Assembly: GCF_938010525.1 (NCBI RefSeq) | Contig: NZ_CALLVK010000024.1 | Coordinates: 76,269-140,268 of the forward strand | Direction: 5' to 3' | From: Abiotrophia sp938010525 | GTDB taxonomy: Bacteria; Bacillota; Bacilli; Lactobacillales; Aerococcaceae | Length of the DNA stretch: 64,000 nucleotides | Shown here: positions 25,924 to 34,543 of the stretch, one piece after another | Layout: each line of letters opens with the position of its first letter | Position numbering within the stretch: position 1 is the stretch's first letter | Position numbers and translations under genes: made by a program | The notes under the pieces: generated by a model | Database searches by the model: none | What the model was told of the DNA's origin: nothing | The model's input: only the letters and a program-made list of their open reading frames with translations

Positions 25924-26858
25924 GAGCTATCTCCTCCTATCACATCAAACTCATCAAAGTCATAAACCAATTTCGCTCCTTCAAAAATACGGCGCGCTTG
26001 GTCTTCTAATTGCTTGGCCTCTCTTCCCATATAGCGGGCGCTAATATGGGTTAGATAGAGGGCTTTGACATTACTTGCCTGGGCCACTTGAGCGGCCTGA
26101 CGGCTAGTCGAATGGTGATAGGACGCAGCCATTCGAGCTTCATTTTCTTCAAAGGTACATTCGTGTACTAAAGCATCCGCATCTTGAGCCAGTTCTTGAA
26201 TAGCATCACAGGTCTTGGTATCTCCCAAGATGGTGACTACTCTTCCCTCTCTGGCTGGCGCTAGAAAATCCTGTCCGTTAAGGACGGTGCCGTCAGCTAA
26301 GGTGACAGTCTCACCGCGTTTAAGGTGACCAAAAATCGGGCCATTAGGAATCTGATACTGAGCCAAGCGATCTACTAAGAGCTCGCCACTGGTTCTTGGC
26401 TCCATGATTCGGTAGCCAAAGCTTAGAATACCATGGTTGAGTGCTTGATAATCAACTAGCCAGCCCTTACCTAAATCCAAACGCCCTCCTTTAGGTGACA
26501 GTTCGACGATTTCTAAAGGATATAAGAGGCGCGATTTAGACAAGCGTAAGGCTGATTCGACAAAATCCTTAATACCCGGTGGCCCGTAAAGGGTCAAGGG
26601 CTGATCGCCCCCTTGGAAGGAACGCGAGCTAAGGAAACCAGGCAGACCAAAGATGTGGTCGCCATGTAGGTGGGTAATAAAAATCTTAGTGATTTTGCGA
26701 GGTTTGAGGGAGGTTTCTAAAATTTGATGCTGGGTGGCTTCACCACAATCAAATAACCAAACCTCATTGAGTTCATCAAGGAGTTTGAGGGCTAGAGCAC
26801 TCACATTACGATTGCGGCTTGGGACACCCGCCCCAGTACCTAAAAATAATAACTTCAT
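25908..26858 (-). CDS. rnz: ribonuclease Z
   Basis: tRNA 3' endonuclease of the metallo-beta-lactamase fold, which trims precursors lacking an encoded CCA. It has the zinc motif THLHGDHIFGLPG near residue 64, the early LGTGAGVPSRNRNVS segment, and later HECTF and HSTSRQAA with YLTHISARY. The start was set at 26858 (316 aa) because AAAGGAAATGAGC spaces better to the second ATG than to the first one, two codons earlier. Confidence 0.95.
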   Translation of the reverse strand: MKLLFLGTGAGVPSRNRNVSALALKLLDELNEVWLFDCGEATQHQILETSLKPRKITKIFITHLHGDHIFGLPGFLSSRSFQGGDQPLTLYGPPGIKDFVESALRLSKSRLLYPLEIVELSPKGGRLDLGKGWLVDYQALNHGILSFGYRIMEPRTSGELLVDRLAQYQIPNGPIFGHLKRGETVTLADGTVLNGQDFLAPAREGRVVTILGDTKTCDAIQELAQDADALVHECTFEENEARMAASYHHSTSRQAAQVAQASNVKALYLTHISARYMGREAKQLEDQARRIFEGAKLVYDFDEFDVIGGDSSCQET

Positions 26859-26891
26859 GCTCATTTCCTTTCTGTTAGACTTGCCAATCCT

Positions 26892-28739
26892 TTAGCGATT
26901 TTGCGAAATCTGATTGGCAACGAATTTAGCAAATTCCAAGGCGCCGGTTGGGTTTGGATGGATACCATCCTCATAGTACCAATTATCGTGGCCCTTAGCA
27001 AAGGTTCGCCAGTCAATCACTTTGACATTGGAGAAGCGATTAGCTGCAGCGAAGAGACGATTATTGGCATCTTCTACCCAGACCTTATCAACCGAGGAAG
27101 TTACAAAGTACTGCTCCCGGTCCGTCCCAATGGCATTAATATAGTCATTAAGCTGACCGTCGGTAAAGGTCCCATTAGAACCTAAGACCGTCACTACAGT
27201 TCCCTTGAGTTTACCAGAGGCCTTGAGGCTATTGATCACTTCGTTACTTTGGTAAAGCTGCCGACCAATCTGGCCATCAACGATTGCCTTAGGAAAGACT
27301 TCTTTGATCTTGTCAGCCGAAGCCAATAAGATGGAGTCCCCCACAAAGGTTACTTCAAGGGCATTGGCTTGTAGGAGTTCTTGGCGGTTTAGGCCTTCAA
27401 TATTATTAATAACCTTGGTTTCCTGACTTTCAGGCTCCTTGGTCTCCTCCACCAATTTTTGGTTAGATTCGATGACCGTTGCTAGCTCATCGGCAGCCTT
27501 GTTCTTCTGTTCTGGCGTAATGGCCAAAGCCACTAAACCAATGGTTGAAACTAAGAGATAGCTAATCGCTAGTGTCTTAATGCCCCATAGGCTAGCCCGG
27601 TGTTGAATGAGGTAACGCACCCGCGCTTGGGTTTGTTTCCAGTTGAAATCCTGACCAAACGGCAAGATTAAGCGACGACGTTCAAAGAGCTGATAGGAGA
27701 TTTCCGCCATCAGCATAATCAGTAAGAACTGAACACCGACTGAAATCCAAATATTATGGAAGCCATTCAAACGGTCTGGAATGACTAAGTGAATCGGATA
27801 AAACCATAGGTAGTAGGATAAGCTGCGTTTACCGAAGAAGGTAAAGATTGGCAGACTTAAGAGCTTATGTAACCAAGTAGAGGGATGGAGACTGACAATG
27901 ACAAAAACCATGGACAGTAAAGTGAATAGCAGCATACCAAAACGATAGGCAAAGGGTTGAGTCCCATACATAAAGAGCAACATAAAAGTCATCAAAATGA
28001 CACTGGCAATCCCAATCCCATTAAAGACTTGTTGCTGACGCTTGGATATGACTTTTGGCTTCAAATGCACTGGGAAGAGATAACCTAATACCCCACCAAA
28101 GGTAAAGGCAAAGGCCCGCGTCAACAAATCATAATATATCCGACTCGGATCCTGACCATCTTGGTAGAGATAACCTAGAAGCACTGCCGAAGCAATGGAT
28201 AGAGCCACCAACATAATGGCAGCAGTAGCCGGATTGCGATGCCAAGAATAGACTACTTTGACCACAAAAGGCGTTAAGAGAATCAGCTGGGCGTAGATGG
28301 AAATGTACCACAGATGGGTAAAGGCACTAGGATTAGCCGCCTGGACAAAGTAGGATTGGTTGGACAAAATCTGATAGTAGTTGTTAACGAAGAAAAGACT
28401 AGAGAAGCCCATATTACGCAAATTATAGAAATAATCTGGCGCAAACAAGGCAATATAGGCTGCTACCAGCAAGACCATAAACAAGGTCGGAAAGAAAATC
28501 CGTTCCAGCCTGGATTTGAGGTAGGATTTAATCGAGACTGATTTTCTTAGCGTAGGAGCCGTATAGAAATGACGGAAGGCGAAGAAACCTGCCACCATTA
28601 AGAAGGCATTAACGGCTAGGAAGCCCCCAGGCAAGATGTGTTGGAAGAAATAATAGGTCAGAATTAAGAGGATTAAGACCCCACGATAGCCGTCGAAAAA
28701 GGCCAAACGAGGACTTTTACTAGATGTTTTATCGGTCAT
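26892..28739 (-). CDS. oatA: peptidoglycan O-acetyltransferase, OatA-like
   Basis: A two-part protein of about 615 aa. The N-terminal acyltransferase_3 domain has ten or so membrane helices (about residues 10-395, beginning FFDGYRGVLILLILTYYFF). The extracellular C-terminal SGNH domain has VGDSILLA near residue 465 and the catalytic DGIHPNPTGA near 595. OatA proteins acetylate the C6 hydroxyl of N-acetylmuramic acid and give lysozyme resistance; related proteins acetylate other polymers, so the substrate is inferred. The second ATG (28739) is preferred, since GGGGAGGGG abuts the first. Confidence 0.87.
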   Translation of the reverse strand: MTDKTSSKSPRLAFFDGYRGVLILLILTYYFFQHILPGGFLAVNAFLMVAGFFAFRHFYTAPTLRKSVSIKSYLKSRLERIFFPTLFMVLLVAAYIALFAPDYFYNLRNMGFSSLFFVNNYYQILSNQSYFVQAANPSAFTHLWYISIYAQLILLTPFVVKVVYSWHRNPATAAIMLVALSIASAVLLGYLYQDGQDPSRIYYDLLTRAFAFTFGGVLGYLFPVHLKPKVISKRQQQVFNGIGIASVILMTFMLLFMYGTQPFAYRFGMLLFTLLSMVFVIVSLHPSTWLHKLLSLPIFTFFGKRSLSYYLWFYPIHLVIPDRLNGFHNIWISVGVQFLLIMLMAEISYQLFERRRLILPFGQDFNWKQTQARVRYLIQHRASLWGIKTLAISYLLVSTIGLVALAITPEQKNKAADELATVIESNQKLVEETKEPESQETKVINNIEGLNRQELLQANALEVTFVGDSILLASADKIKEVFPKAIVDGQIGRQLYQSNEVINSLKASGKLKGTVVTVLGSNGTFTDGQLNDYINAIGTDREQYFVTSSVDKVWVEDANNRLFAAANRFSNVKVIDWRTFAKGHDNWYYEDGIHPNPTGALEFAKFVANQISQNR

Positions 28740-28754
28740 GCACATCCCCTCCCC

Positions 28755-30059
28755 TTAATCCATGAATTCAAACTGATAGCCGGCTAAATCGACTAAATCA
28801 CCGGATTCGGCCCCTGCTTCACGCAAGGCTTGGTCCACACCCATGGAACGTAATTGGCGGGCAAAACGTGCCACGCTCTCATCGTGGGCCATATTGGTCA
28901 TGGCATAGAGTTTTTCAATCTTAGCCCCTGACAATTGCCAGTAACCGGCATCGAGCTTGGTTAAAGTGAATGGCACTTCCTCTTCCAATTGGTAGTGCAC
29001 TTCTTCTGGCTCTTCCTCGAATAAAGGTATAAAGTCAGAATTTTGGACCAAGTCATAGGTAAAGGCCAAGAGTGGCTTGAGCCCCTTGGCTTGCCAAGCA
29101 GATACTTCAAAAATAGCTGGTAAGTCTAAGCCTTCTTTTTGGCAATAGTCTTCTAGCTTCTGCTTGAAGCTAGGCAAATTTTCTTGGGCCTGGCTCTGAT
29201 CCATCTTGTTGGCCACAATGACCATAGGACGTAAGAGTAATTTCTCGTGATAAGAAGCTAGCTCGTGCATGATATCGAGGTAATCTTGGAAGGGATCCCG
29301 TTCATGAGTCGCTGCCATGTCAATGACATGCAACAAGACTTTGGTCCGCTCAATGTGGCGCAGAAAGTGAATCCCCAAGCCAACCCCTTGAGAGGCGCCT
29401 TCAATCAGACCTGGCATATCGGCTACGATAAATTCCTGGTCGTAATTGAGTTTGACCACACCCAGGTTAGGGGTTAAGGTTGTAAATTGATAGTCTGCGA
29501 TTTTAGGTTTGGCATTACTAATGACAGACAAGAGGGTCGATTTCCCTACACTTGGGTAACCTACCAAGCCTACATCGGCCAGAACTTTGAGCTCTAATTG
29601 CAGGTCCGCTTCTTCACCTGGTTCACCATTTTCGGCGATGGAAGGAGCTGGATTCTTATGGGTAGCGAATTTAATATTGCCACGTCCCCCACGACCGCCC
29701 TTAGCAACCACACATTCCTGGCCTTGCTCTACTAGGTCGGCTAGCAATTTATCGGTCGCAGCATCGCGGATGATGGTACCAGGTGGAACTGACACAATCA
29801 AGTCTTCCGCAGCCTTACCATACATGCCTTTGCTCATACCATTTTCGCCGTTCTTGGCCTTAAAGTGACGATTATAACGGAAATCCATAAGGGTCCGCAG
29901 GCCTTCATCCACTCGGAAGATGACACTGCCACCTCGACCGCCGTCACCGCCGGCCGGCCCGCCATCTGGGACATACTTTTCGCGTCGGAAGGCCACCATT
30001 CCGTCGCCGCCCTTACCGGCTTTGACTGTGACCCTTGCACGATCTAAAAAGGTCGACAT
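28755..30059 (-). CDS. obgE: Obg family GTPase
   Basis: Ribosome-assembly and stress GTPase of 434 aa. It has a glycine-rich Obg domain (1-158, ending before DVGLVGYPS), a G domain with GYPSVGKSTLL, DMPGLIEGAS and NKMD, and the C-terminal OCT domain (about 350-430) found in Firmicutes Obg. The start was set at the ATG at 30059 after AAGGAGTGCTTTCA; the longer frame would use GTG three codons earlier. It follows glyS by 37 bp. Confidence 0.96.
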   Translation of the reverse strand: MSTFLDRARVTVKAGKGGDGMVAFRREKYVPDGGPAGGDGGRGGSVIFRVDEGLRTLMDFRYNRHFKAKNGENGMSKGMYGKAAEDLIVSVPPGTIIRDAATDKLLADLVEQGQECVVAKGGRGGRGNIKFATHKNPAPSIAENGEPGEEADLQLELKVLADVGLVGYPSVGKSTLLSVISNAKPKIADYQFTTLTPNLGVVKLNYDQEFIVADMPGLIEGASQGVGLGIHFLRHIERTKVLLHVIDMAATHERDPFQDYLDIMHELASYHEKLLLRPMVIVANKMDQSQAQENLPSFKQKLEDYCQKEGLDLPAIFEVSAWQAKGLKPLLAFTYDLVQNSDFIPLFEEEPEEVHYQLEEEVPFTLTKLDAGYWQLSGAKIEKLYAMTNMAHDESVARFARQLRSMGVDQALREAGAESGDLVDLAGYQFEFMD

Positions 30060-30096
30060 TGAAAGCACTCCTTTCTCTAACTCATCTAGCTGAGTC

Positions 30097-32142
30097 TTAA
30101 AATTTATTAATCAATAAGCGTGAATCAAAGAGTTCCAAGACAGCCTCTGTCAGCACCTTGAGCGTAGCCAAACGGTTAGCTCGAATGGTTTCATCGTCGG
30201 CATTAACCTTGTTGTCATCGAAGTAGGCTTCAATCACCGGTACTAGGTTATCCAGATACATATAGAGGGCATCAACTGAAATCTTGTATTGGTCAATTTT
30301 AGCAGCGGCTTCAAGAAGCTTAGCCTCAGAATCAGTTTGGGCTAGGTCTAAGTTAAGCTCAGCCTCTTCTTGAACTTTAGCTCCCAGATTGACCACCCGG
30401 GTAATGGCTTCTAAGAAGCGTTTGTAGGCCGTTGGGTTCTTATCCTTGTGGGTCTTGAGGAAATGCGCCACATAGTCGGCCTTGCCAACTTCTAAGTGCT
30501 TAGCCGCCCCAATCCCTTGGATTTGGTCCATATCGACTGATTGGTTACGTAAATGCACAGCGACCCGCGCCCAGACAAAGTCTGTAAGCTGCTTCAAAAG
30601 CTCTTGGTCGCCCTCATGAGCTTCCACTAACTGCTTAAAGACTGGTAACAAGTCCAATTCCCAACCACGATCTAAGAGGATTTCCACAATCCCCATGGCC
30701 GTACGACGAAGGGCGTAAGGGTCGTTAGAACCTGTTGGGATTAAGCCAACCTTGAAGTATTGGAACAAGGTGTCAAGCTTATCAGCCAGGGCCAAGAGTG
30801 CACCAGCATCTTGGTTTGGCAATGCGCCACCGCTAGTAGTTGGCAGGTATTGGGTCCCGATAGCTTGGGCAACCAAGGCCTCTTCACCGTAATGGCGGGC
30901 GTAGATTTCACCGATTTGTCCTTGGAGTTCGTCGAACTCACCGACCACTTGGGTCATGAGGTCAAACTTGTAGATTTGGCTAGCCCGTAAGGCTGCCTCA
31001 TAAGACGCTTGATCTAAGTTTAGGTCACCTTGTAATTGGCTAATTAAGGCGCCGACGCGAGTTTGCTTGTCAGCCAAAGTTCCTAACTTAAAGTGTTCAT
31101 TAACGTTAGCCAGTTTATCGACAAAGAAGTTCAAGTCATGTTTGAGGTCTTCTTGATAGAAGAATAAGGCATCTTCCAAGCGAGCCCGCAAGACTTTTTG
31201 GTTACCTTTGACGACGTTGGCTAGGTGCTGATCATTCCCGTTACGTACTGAAATGAAGACAGGCAAGAGCTCACCTTTAGCATCCAAGGCATAGAAGTAA
31301 CGTTGGTGATCACGCATAGCCGTAATCAAGACACAGTGTGGCACTGATAAGTATTTTTCTTCAAAGTCGCCATAGAAGACGGTTGGCCATTCGACAATGG
31401 CAGTCACTTCTTCTAGCAAATCTTCATCGACTGGTACTTGCCAGCCTTGAGCAGAAGCTAAATCAGCCAATTGTTGACGGATATTAGCCCGACGTTCTTC
31501 AAAGTCTACTAGGACATGTTGCTCACGCAAAGCCTCTACATAGTCTGTGGCCTTTGCCAAGGTCACATCATGGCCTAAGAAACGATGGCCACGAGAGATA
31601 CGGTCTGATTTTACGCCAACAAACTCTAAAGGCACCAATTCTTGGTCTAGGAGGGCCACAATCCAGTGAACAGGACGAATGAATGGGGTCTCATAGTCAT
31701 GCCAAGTCATAGTAACTGGGAAGGTCATGGCCTCCAAGACACGATTAAGTCCTGACAAGACTTGGTCAGCAGTCTGACCAGGTATATGCTTGTTAACGAA
31801 GATATAGTCTTCGCCTTTGATGCTTTCTACAATCACATCTTCTTGGCTAGCACCTTGGCCTTTGATGAAGCCAAGAGCCGCCTTGGTCCAATTACCTTCC
31901 GCGTCTTTGGCAATTTTAAGGGATGGGCCTTTTGCCTTAGTGGACACATCTTGGCTACGCTCAGCCAAGCCATGGACTAGGACCGCCAAACGACGTGGCG
32001 TAGCATAGGCGCTGAGGCTCTCGTAAGCTAAGCGCTCTTCTGCTAAGAAATCAGCCACCCGTTTTTCTAATTGTTGTGATAAATCTAAGAGGAAGCGTGC
32101 AGGAATTTCTTCCATGCCAATTTCAAGTAAAAATTCTGCCAT
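30097..32142 (-). CDS. glyS: glycyl-tRNA synthetase beta subunit
   Basis: Beta chain (681 aa) of the alpha2-beta2 GlyRS, providing tRNA binding and an HD-like domain. The N-terminus FLLEIGMEEIPARFL is diagnostic, and conserved internal segments include TPFIRPVHWIVALL, AMRDHQRYFYALD and DPYALRRTAMGIV. It starts 3 bp after glyQ ends, so the subunits are made together under the glycine T-box. Confidence 0.97.
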   Translation of the reverse strand: MAEFLLEIGMEEIPARFLLDLSQQLEKRVADFLAEERLAYESLSAYATPRRLAVLVHGLAERSQDVSTKAKGPSLKIAKDAEGNWTKAALGFIKGQGASQEDVIVESIKGEDYIFVNKHIPGQTADQVLSGLNRVLEAMTFPVTMTWHDYETPFIRPVHWIVALLDQELVPLEFVGVKSDRISRGHRFLGHDVTLAKATDYVEALREQHVLVDFEERRANIRQQLADLASAQGWQVPVDEDLLEEVTAIVEWPTVFYGDFEEKYLSVPHCVLITAMRDHQRYFYALDAKGELLPVFISVRNGNDQHLANVVKGNQKVLRARLEDALFFYQEDLKHDLNFFVDKLANVNEHFKLGTLADKQTRVGALISQLQGDLNLDQASYEAALRASQIYKFDLMTQVVGEFDELQGQIGEIYARHYGEEALVAQAIGTQYLPTTSGGALPNQDAGALLALADKLDTLFQYFKVGLIPTGSNDPYALRRTAMGIVEILLDRGWELDLLPVFKQLVEAHEGDQELLKQLTDFVWARVAVHLRNQSVDMDQIQGIGAAKHLEVGKADYVAHFLKTHKDKNPTAYKRFLEAITRVVNLGAKVQEEAELNLDLAQTDSEAKLLEAAAKIDQYKISVDALYMYLDNLVPVIEAYFDDNKVNADDETIRANRLATLKVLTEAVLELFDSRLLINKF

Positions 32143-32145
32143 GGT

Positions 32146-33039
32146 CTAGGCCTCGCTTTCTGATTTTTTAAGAAGTGGGAAGCCAAGGGCTTCACGTTCA
32201 GCCACAAAGGCTTGGGCAACAGAACGCGCCATCTTACGAATGCGACCTAAGTAGCCGGCACGGTCTGACACGGAAATCATGCCCCGCGCATCGAGTAAGT
32301 TGAAGGTATGGCTACACTTGAGGATGTAGTCATAGGCTGGATGAACCAGACCTAAGTCAATCAATTTAAGTGCTTCTTGTTCAAACTCGGTAAACAAGGT
32401 GAAGAGCAAGTCGCTATTGCTTTGTTCGAAGGCATAAACGGAGTGCTCACGTTCAGGTTGACGGAAGATATCGCCATACTTGACGCCTTCCACCCACTCC
32501 AGTTCATAGACATCTTCAACGTCTAGGATATACATAGCCAAACGCTCTAGACCATAAGTAATCTCGCTCGTCACTGGATGGCACTTAAGCCCCCCTACTT
32601 GTTGGAAGTAGGTAAATTGGGTAATTTCCATCCCATCAATCCACACTTCCCAACCTAAGCCGGCACAGCCTAGGGAAGGATTCTCCCAGTTATCTTCAAC
32701 GAAACGAATATCATGTTCCAAAGGATCAATCCCGATGGCTTCTAAACTCTCTAGATAGAGCTCTTGCACATTCAGGGGCGATGGCTTCATGACGACTTGC
32801 AGTTGGTGGTGTTGGAAGAGGCGGTTAGGGTTCTCCCCGTAACGACCATCTGCTGGACGTCTGGAAGGTTCGACGTAGCAGGCATTCCAGGGTTCTGGGC
32901 CAATGGCACGTAAGAAGGTGTAAGGGCTCATAGTCCCTGCCCCTTTCTCCGTATCATAGCTTTGTAAAACCAGACAGCCTTGCTTAGCCCAGAATTGCTG
33001 TAAGGTCATGATAATATCTTGCATGGTTTTCTTCTTCAT
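32146..33039 (-). CDS. glyQ: glycyl-tRNA synthetase alpha subunit
   Basis: Catalytic alpha chain of the tetrameric class II GlyRS. The start was set at 33039 (297 aa, MKKKTMQDII) because AAAGGAGGAAGCATC lies directly upstream; the open frame runs 36 codons further into the leader. The family signature includes YVEPSRRPADGRYGENPNRL, QFTYFQQVGG and LDARGMISVSDRAGYL. First gene of the glyQ-glyS-obgE run, controlled by a T-box. Confidence 0.97.
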   Translation of the reverse strand: MKKKTMQDIIMTLQQFWAKQGCLVLQSYDTEKGAGTMSPYTFLRAIGPEPWNACYVEPSRRPADGRYGENPNRLFQHHQLQVVMKPSPLNVQELYLESLEAIGIDPLEHDIRFVEDNWENPSLGCAGLGWEVWIDGMEITQFTYFQQVGGLKCHPVTSEITYGLERLAMYILDVEDVYELEWVEGVKYGDIFRQPEREHSVYAFEQSNSDLLFTLFTEFEQEALKLIDLGLVHPAYDYILKCSHTFNLLDARGMISVSDRAGYLGRIRKMARSVAQAFVAEREALGFPLLKKSESEA

Positions 33040-33086
33040 GATGCTTCCTCCTTTATAGCGGGGACGGCAAACCCCTGGCGACAAAT

Positions 33087-33277
33087 AAAAAGTCCCTATG
33101 GTAATCCACTGATCACCATAGGGACGAAGATAACTTCGCGGTTCCACCCTATTTCTAGTTACATTGAACTAGCGCTTCATTTATGCCTATGAGTGACTTA
33201 AAAACTACCATCGATTTGCTCTGGCTTCCACCGTCCCAGAGTCGCTAGGCTATCTTCTTATAATTGCGCTTTTAATC
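33087..33277 (-). promoter_or_regulatory. glycine T-box leader of glyQS
   Basis: Minus strand T-box AGGGTGGAACCGCG (33137-33150) stands before a terminator hairpin. The distal stem I sequence GGGACGGTGGAAGCC resembles the short glyQS-type T-boxes. GGT at 33207-33209 is a candidate glycine specifier in GATGGTAG, by hand reading only. Uncharged tRNA(Gly) should switch transcription on for glyQ and the genes behind it. Confidence 0.93.
33092..33125 (-). terminator. T-box intrinsic terminator before glyQ
   Basis: GTCCCTATGGT and ACCATAGGGAC form an 11-bp stem, extended by ATC/GAT after one mismatch, and followed on the minus strand by TTTTTATTTG. Confidence 0.9.
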
Positions 33278-33283
33278 CCTTTT

Positions 33284-33312
33284 ATTATAGGGCATGACGG
33301 CCTTTAAGTCAA
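33284..33312 (-). promoter_or_regulatory. promoter of the glyQS T-box transcript
   Basis: Minus strand -35 TTGACT (33307-33312) and -10 TATAAT (33284-33289) with a 17-bp spacer, a near-consensus vegetative promoter. Confidence 0.9.
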
Positions 33313-33336
33313 GCAAAGTCGCGCTTTTAATGACCA

Positions 33337-33374
33337 ATAGGCGTCCTGTTTTTTTGATCAAACAGGACGCCTAT
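33337..33374 (-). terminator. long inverted repeat after rpoD, terminator-like but without a T-run
   Basis: ATAGGCGTCCTGTTT and its exact reverse complement form a 15-bp stem around 8 nt, 19 bp past the rpoD stop. Neither strand has a T-run after the stem; the T-run is inside the loop side. It may block 3' exonucleases, or terminate weakly, between rpoD and the glyQ promoter. Confidence 0.6.
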
Positions 33375-33392
33375 CAGGCTGAGTTATCTTGC

Positions 33393-34532
33393 TTATTCTA
33401 AGAAGTCTTTCAATTGTTTGGAGCGACTTGGATGGCGGAGTTTGCGCAAGGCTTTGGCCTCAATCTGACGGATCCGCTCACGAGTCACACCGAAGACTTT
33501 CCCTACTTGTTCTAGGGTCCGAATGTTACCATCGTCTAAACCAAAGCGCAGACGTAAGACATTCTCTTCGCGGTCGGTCAAGGTATCCAAGACATCTTCC
33601 AATTGCTCCCGCAATAAAGCCGAAGAAGTGAAGACTTCTGGGCTCATTGCCCCTTCATCTTCGATGAAGTCGCCTAAATGAGAGTCGTCCTCTTCCCCGA
33701 TTGGTGTTTCTAAGGAAACAGGCTCTTGGGCAATCTTGAGGATTTCACGCACTTTTTCAGTTGGCAGGTCCATTTCCGCCCCGATTTCTTCAGGTGTTGG
33801 TTCGCGACCTAAATCTTGCAGTAGCTGTCTTTGGACCCGAACCAGCTTGTTAATGGTCTCTACCATATGAACTGGAATCCGGATAGTACGGGCTTGGTCT
33901 GCGATAGCACGAGTAATAGCCTGACGAATCCACCAGGTAGCATAAGTAGAGAACTTAAAGCCCTTGGTGTGGTCGAACTTTTCAACGGCCTTCATCAAGC
34001 CCATGTTGCCTTCCTGAATTAAATCTAGGAACTGCATGCCTCGGCCAACATAACGTTTGGCAATGGAAACCACTAAACGTAGGTTGGCTTCAGCCAGTTC
34101 TTGCTTAGCGATGTCGTCACCGCCTTGGATACGAACGGCCAGGTTGATTTCTTCCTCGGCACTTAAGAGAGGGACATTCCCAATCTCCTTAAGGTACATA
34201 CGGACAGGGTCACTAACCTTGAGCTTGGAAGTCGCAGTTTTAGATTCAGCCGCTAAATCAGCCTGCAATTGTTCTTCTTCACGGACCATTTGTTGCTTGG
34301 TTGGTCCTCCATCATCACCGACAACAGAAACCCCATTATCTTCGACGATTTGAATTAAGGTATCAATCCCGTCAGCATCTAGTCCATAAGGGCTCGCAAT
34401 TTTTTCCGTTAATTCGTCATAGTGGACTTGTCCTTCTGACTTTTTAGCCAGAATAAGGGCTTGGACCGCCTCTAGATAGGGTGAGGTCATGTCTTGATTT
34501 GGAGTTAACTTTAGATCTTTTTCTTCAGCCAT
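33393..34532 (-). CDS. rpoD: RNA polymerase primary sigma factor
   Basis: Sigma-70 family housekeeping sigma factor (SigA), 379 aa. Region 1.1 is short. Region 1.2 (DPVRMYLKEIGNVPLLS), region 2 (FLDLIQEGNMGLMKAVEKFD, then FSTYATWWIRQAI), region 3 and region 4 (DREENVLRLRFGLDDG and TRERIRQIEAKALRKLRHPS) are complete. It lies 11 bp downstream of dnaG, the classic macromolecular synthesis operon without rpsU here. Start ATG after TAGGAGGTTCTTAT. Confidence 0.98.
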   Translation of the reverse strand: MAEEKDLKLTPNQDMTSPYLEAVQALILAKKSEGQVHYDELTEKIASPYGLDADGIDTLIQIVEDNGVSVVGDDGGPTKQQMVREEEQLQADLAAESKTATSKLKVSDPVRMYLKEIGNVPLLSAEEEINLAVRIQGGDDIAKQELAEANLRLVVSIAKRYVGRGMQFLDLIQEGNMGLMKAVEKFDHTKGFKFSTYATWWIRQAITRAIADQARTIRIPVHMVETINKLVRVQRQLLQDLGREPTPEEIGAEMDLPTEKVREILKIAQEPVSLETPIGEEDDSHLGDFIEDEGAMSPEVFTSSALLREQLEDVLDTLTDREENVLRLRFGLDDGNIRTLEQVGKVFGVTRERIRQIEAKALRKLRHPSRSKQLKDFLE

Positions 34533-34543
34533 ATAAGAACCTC

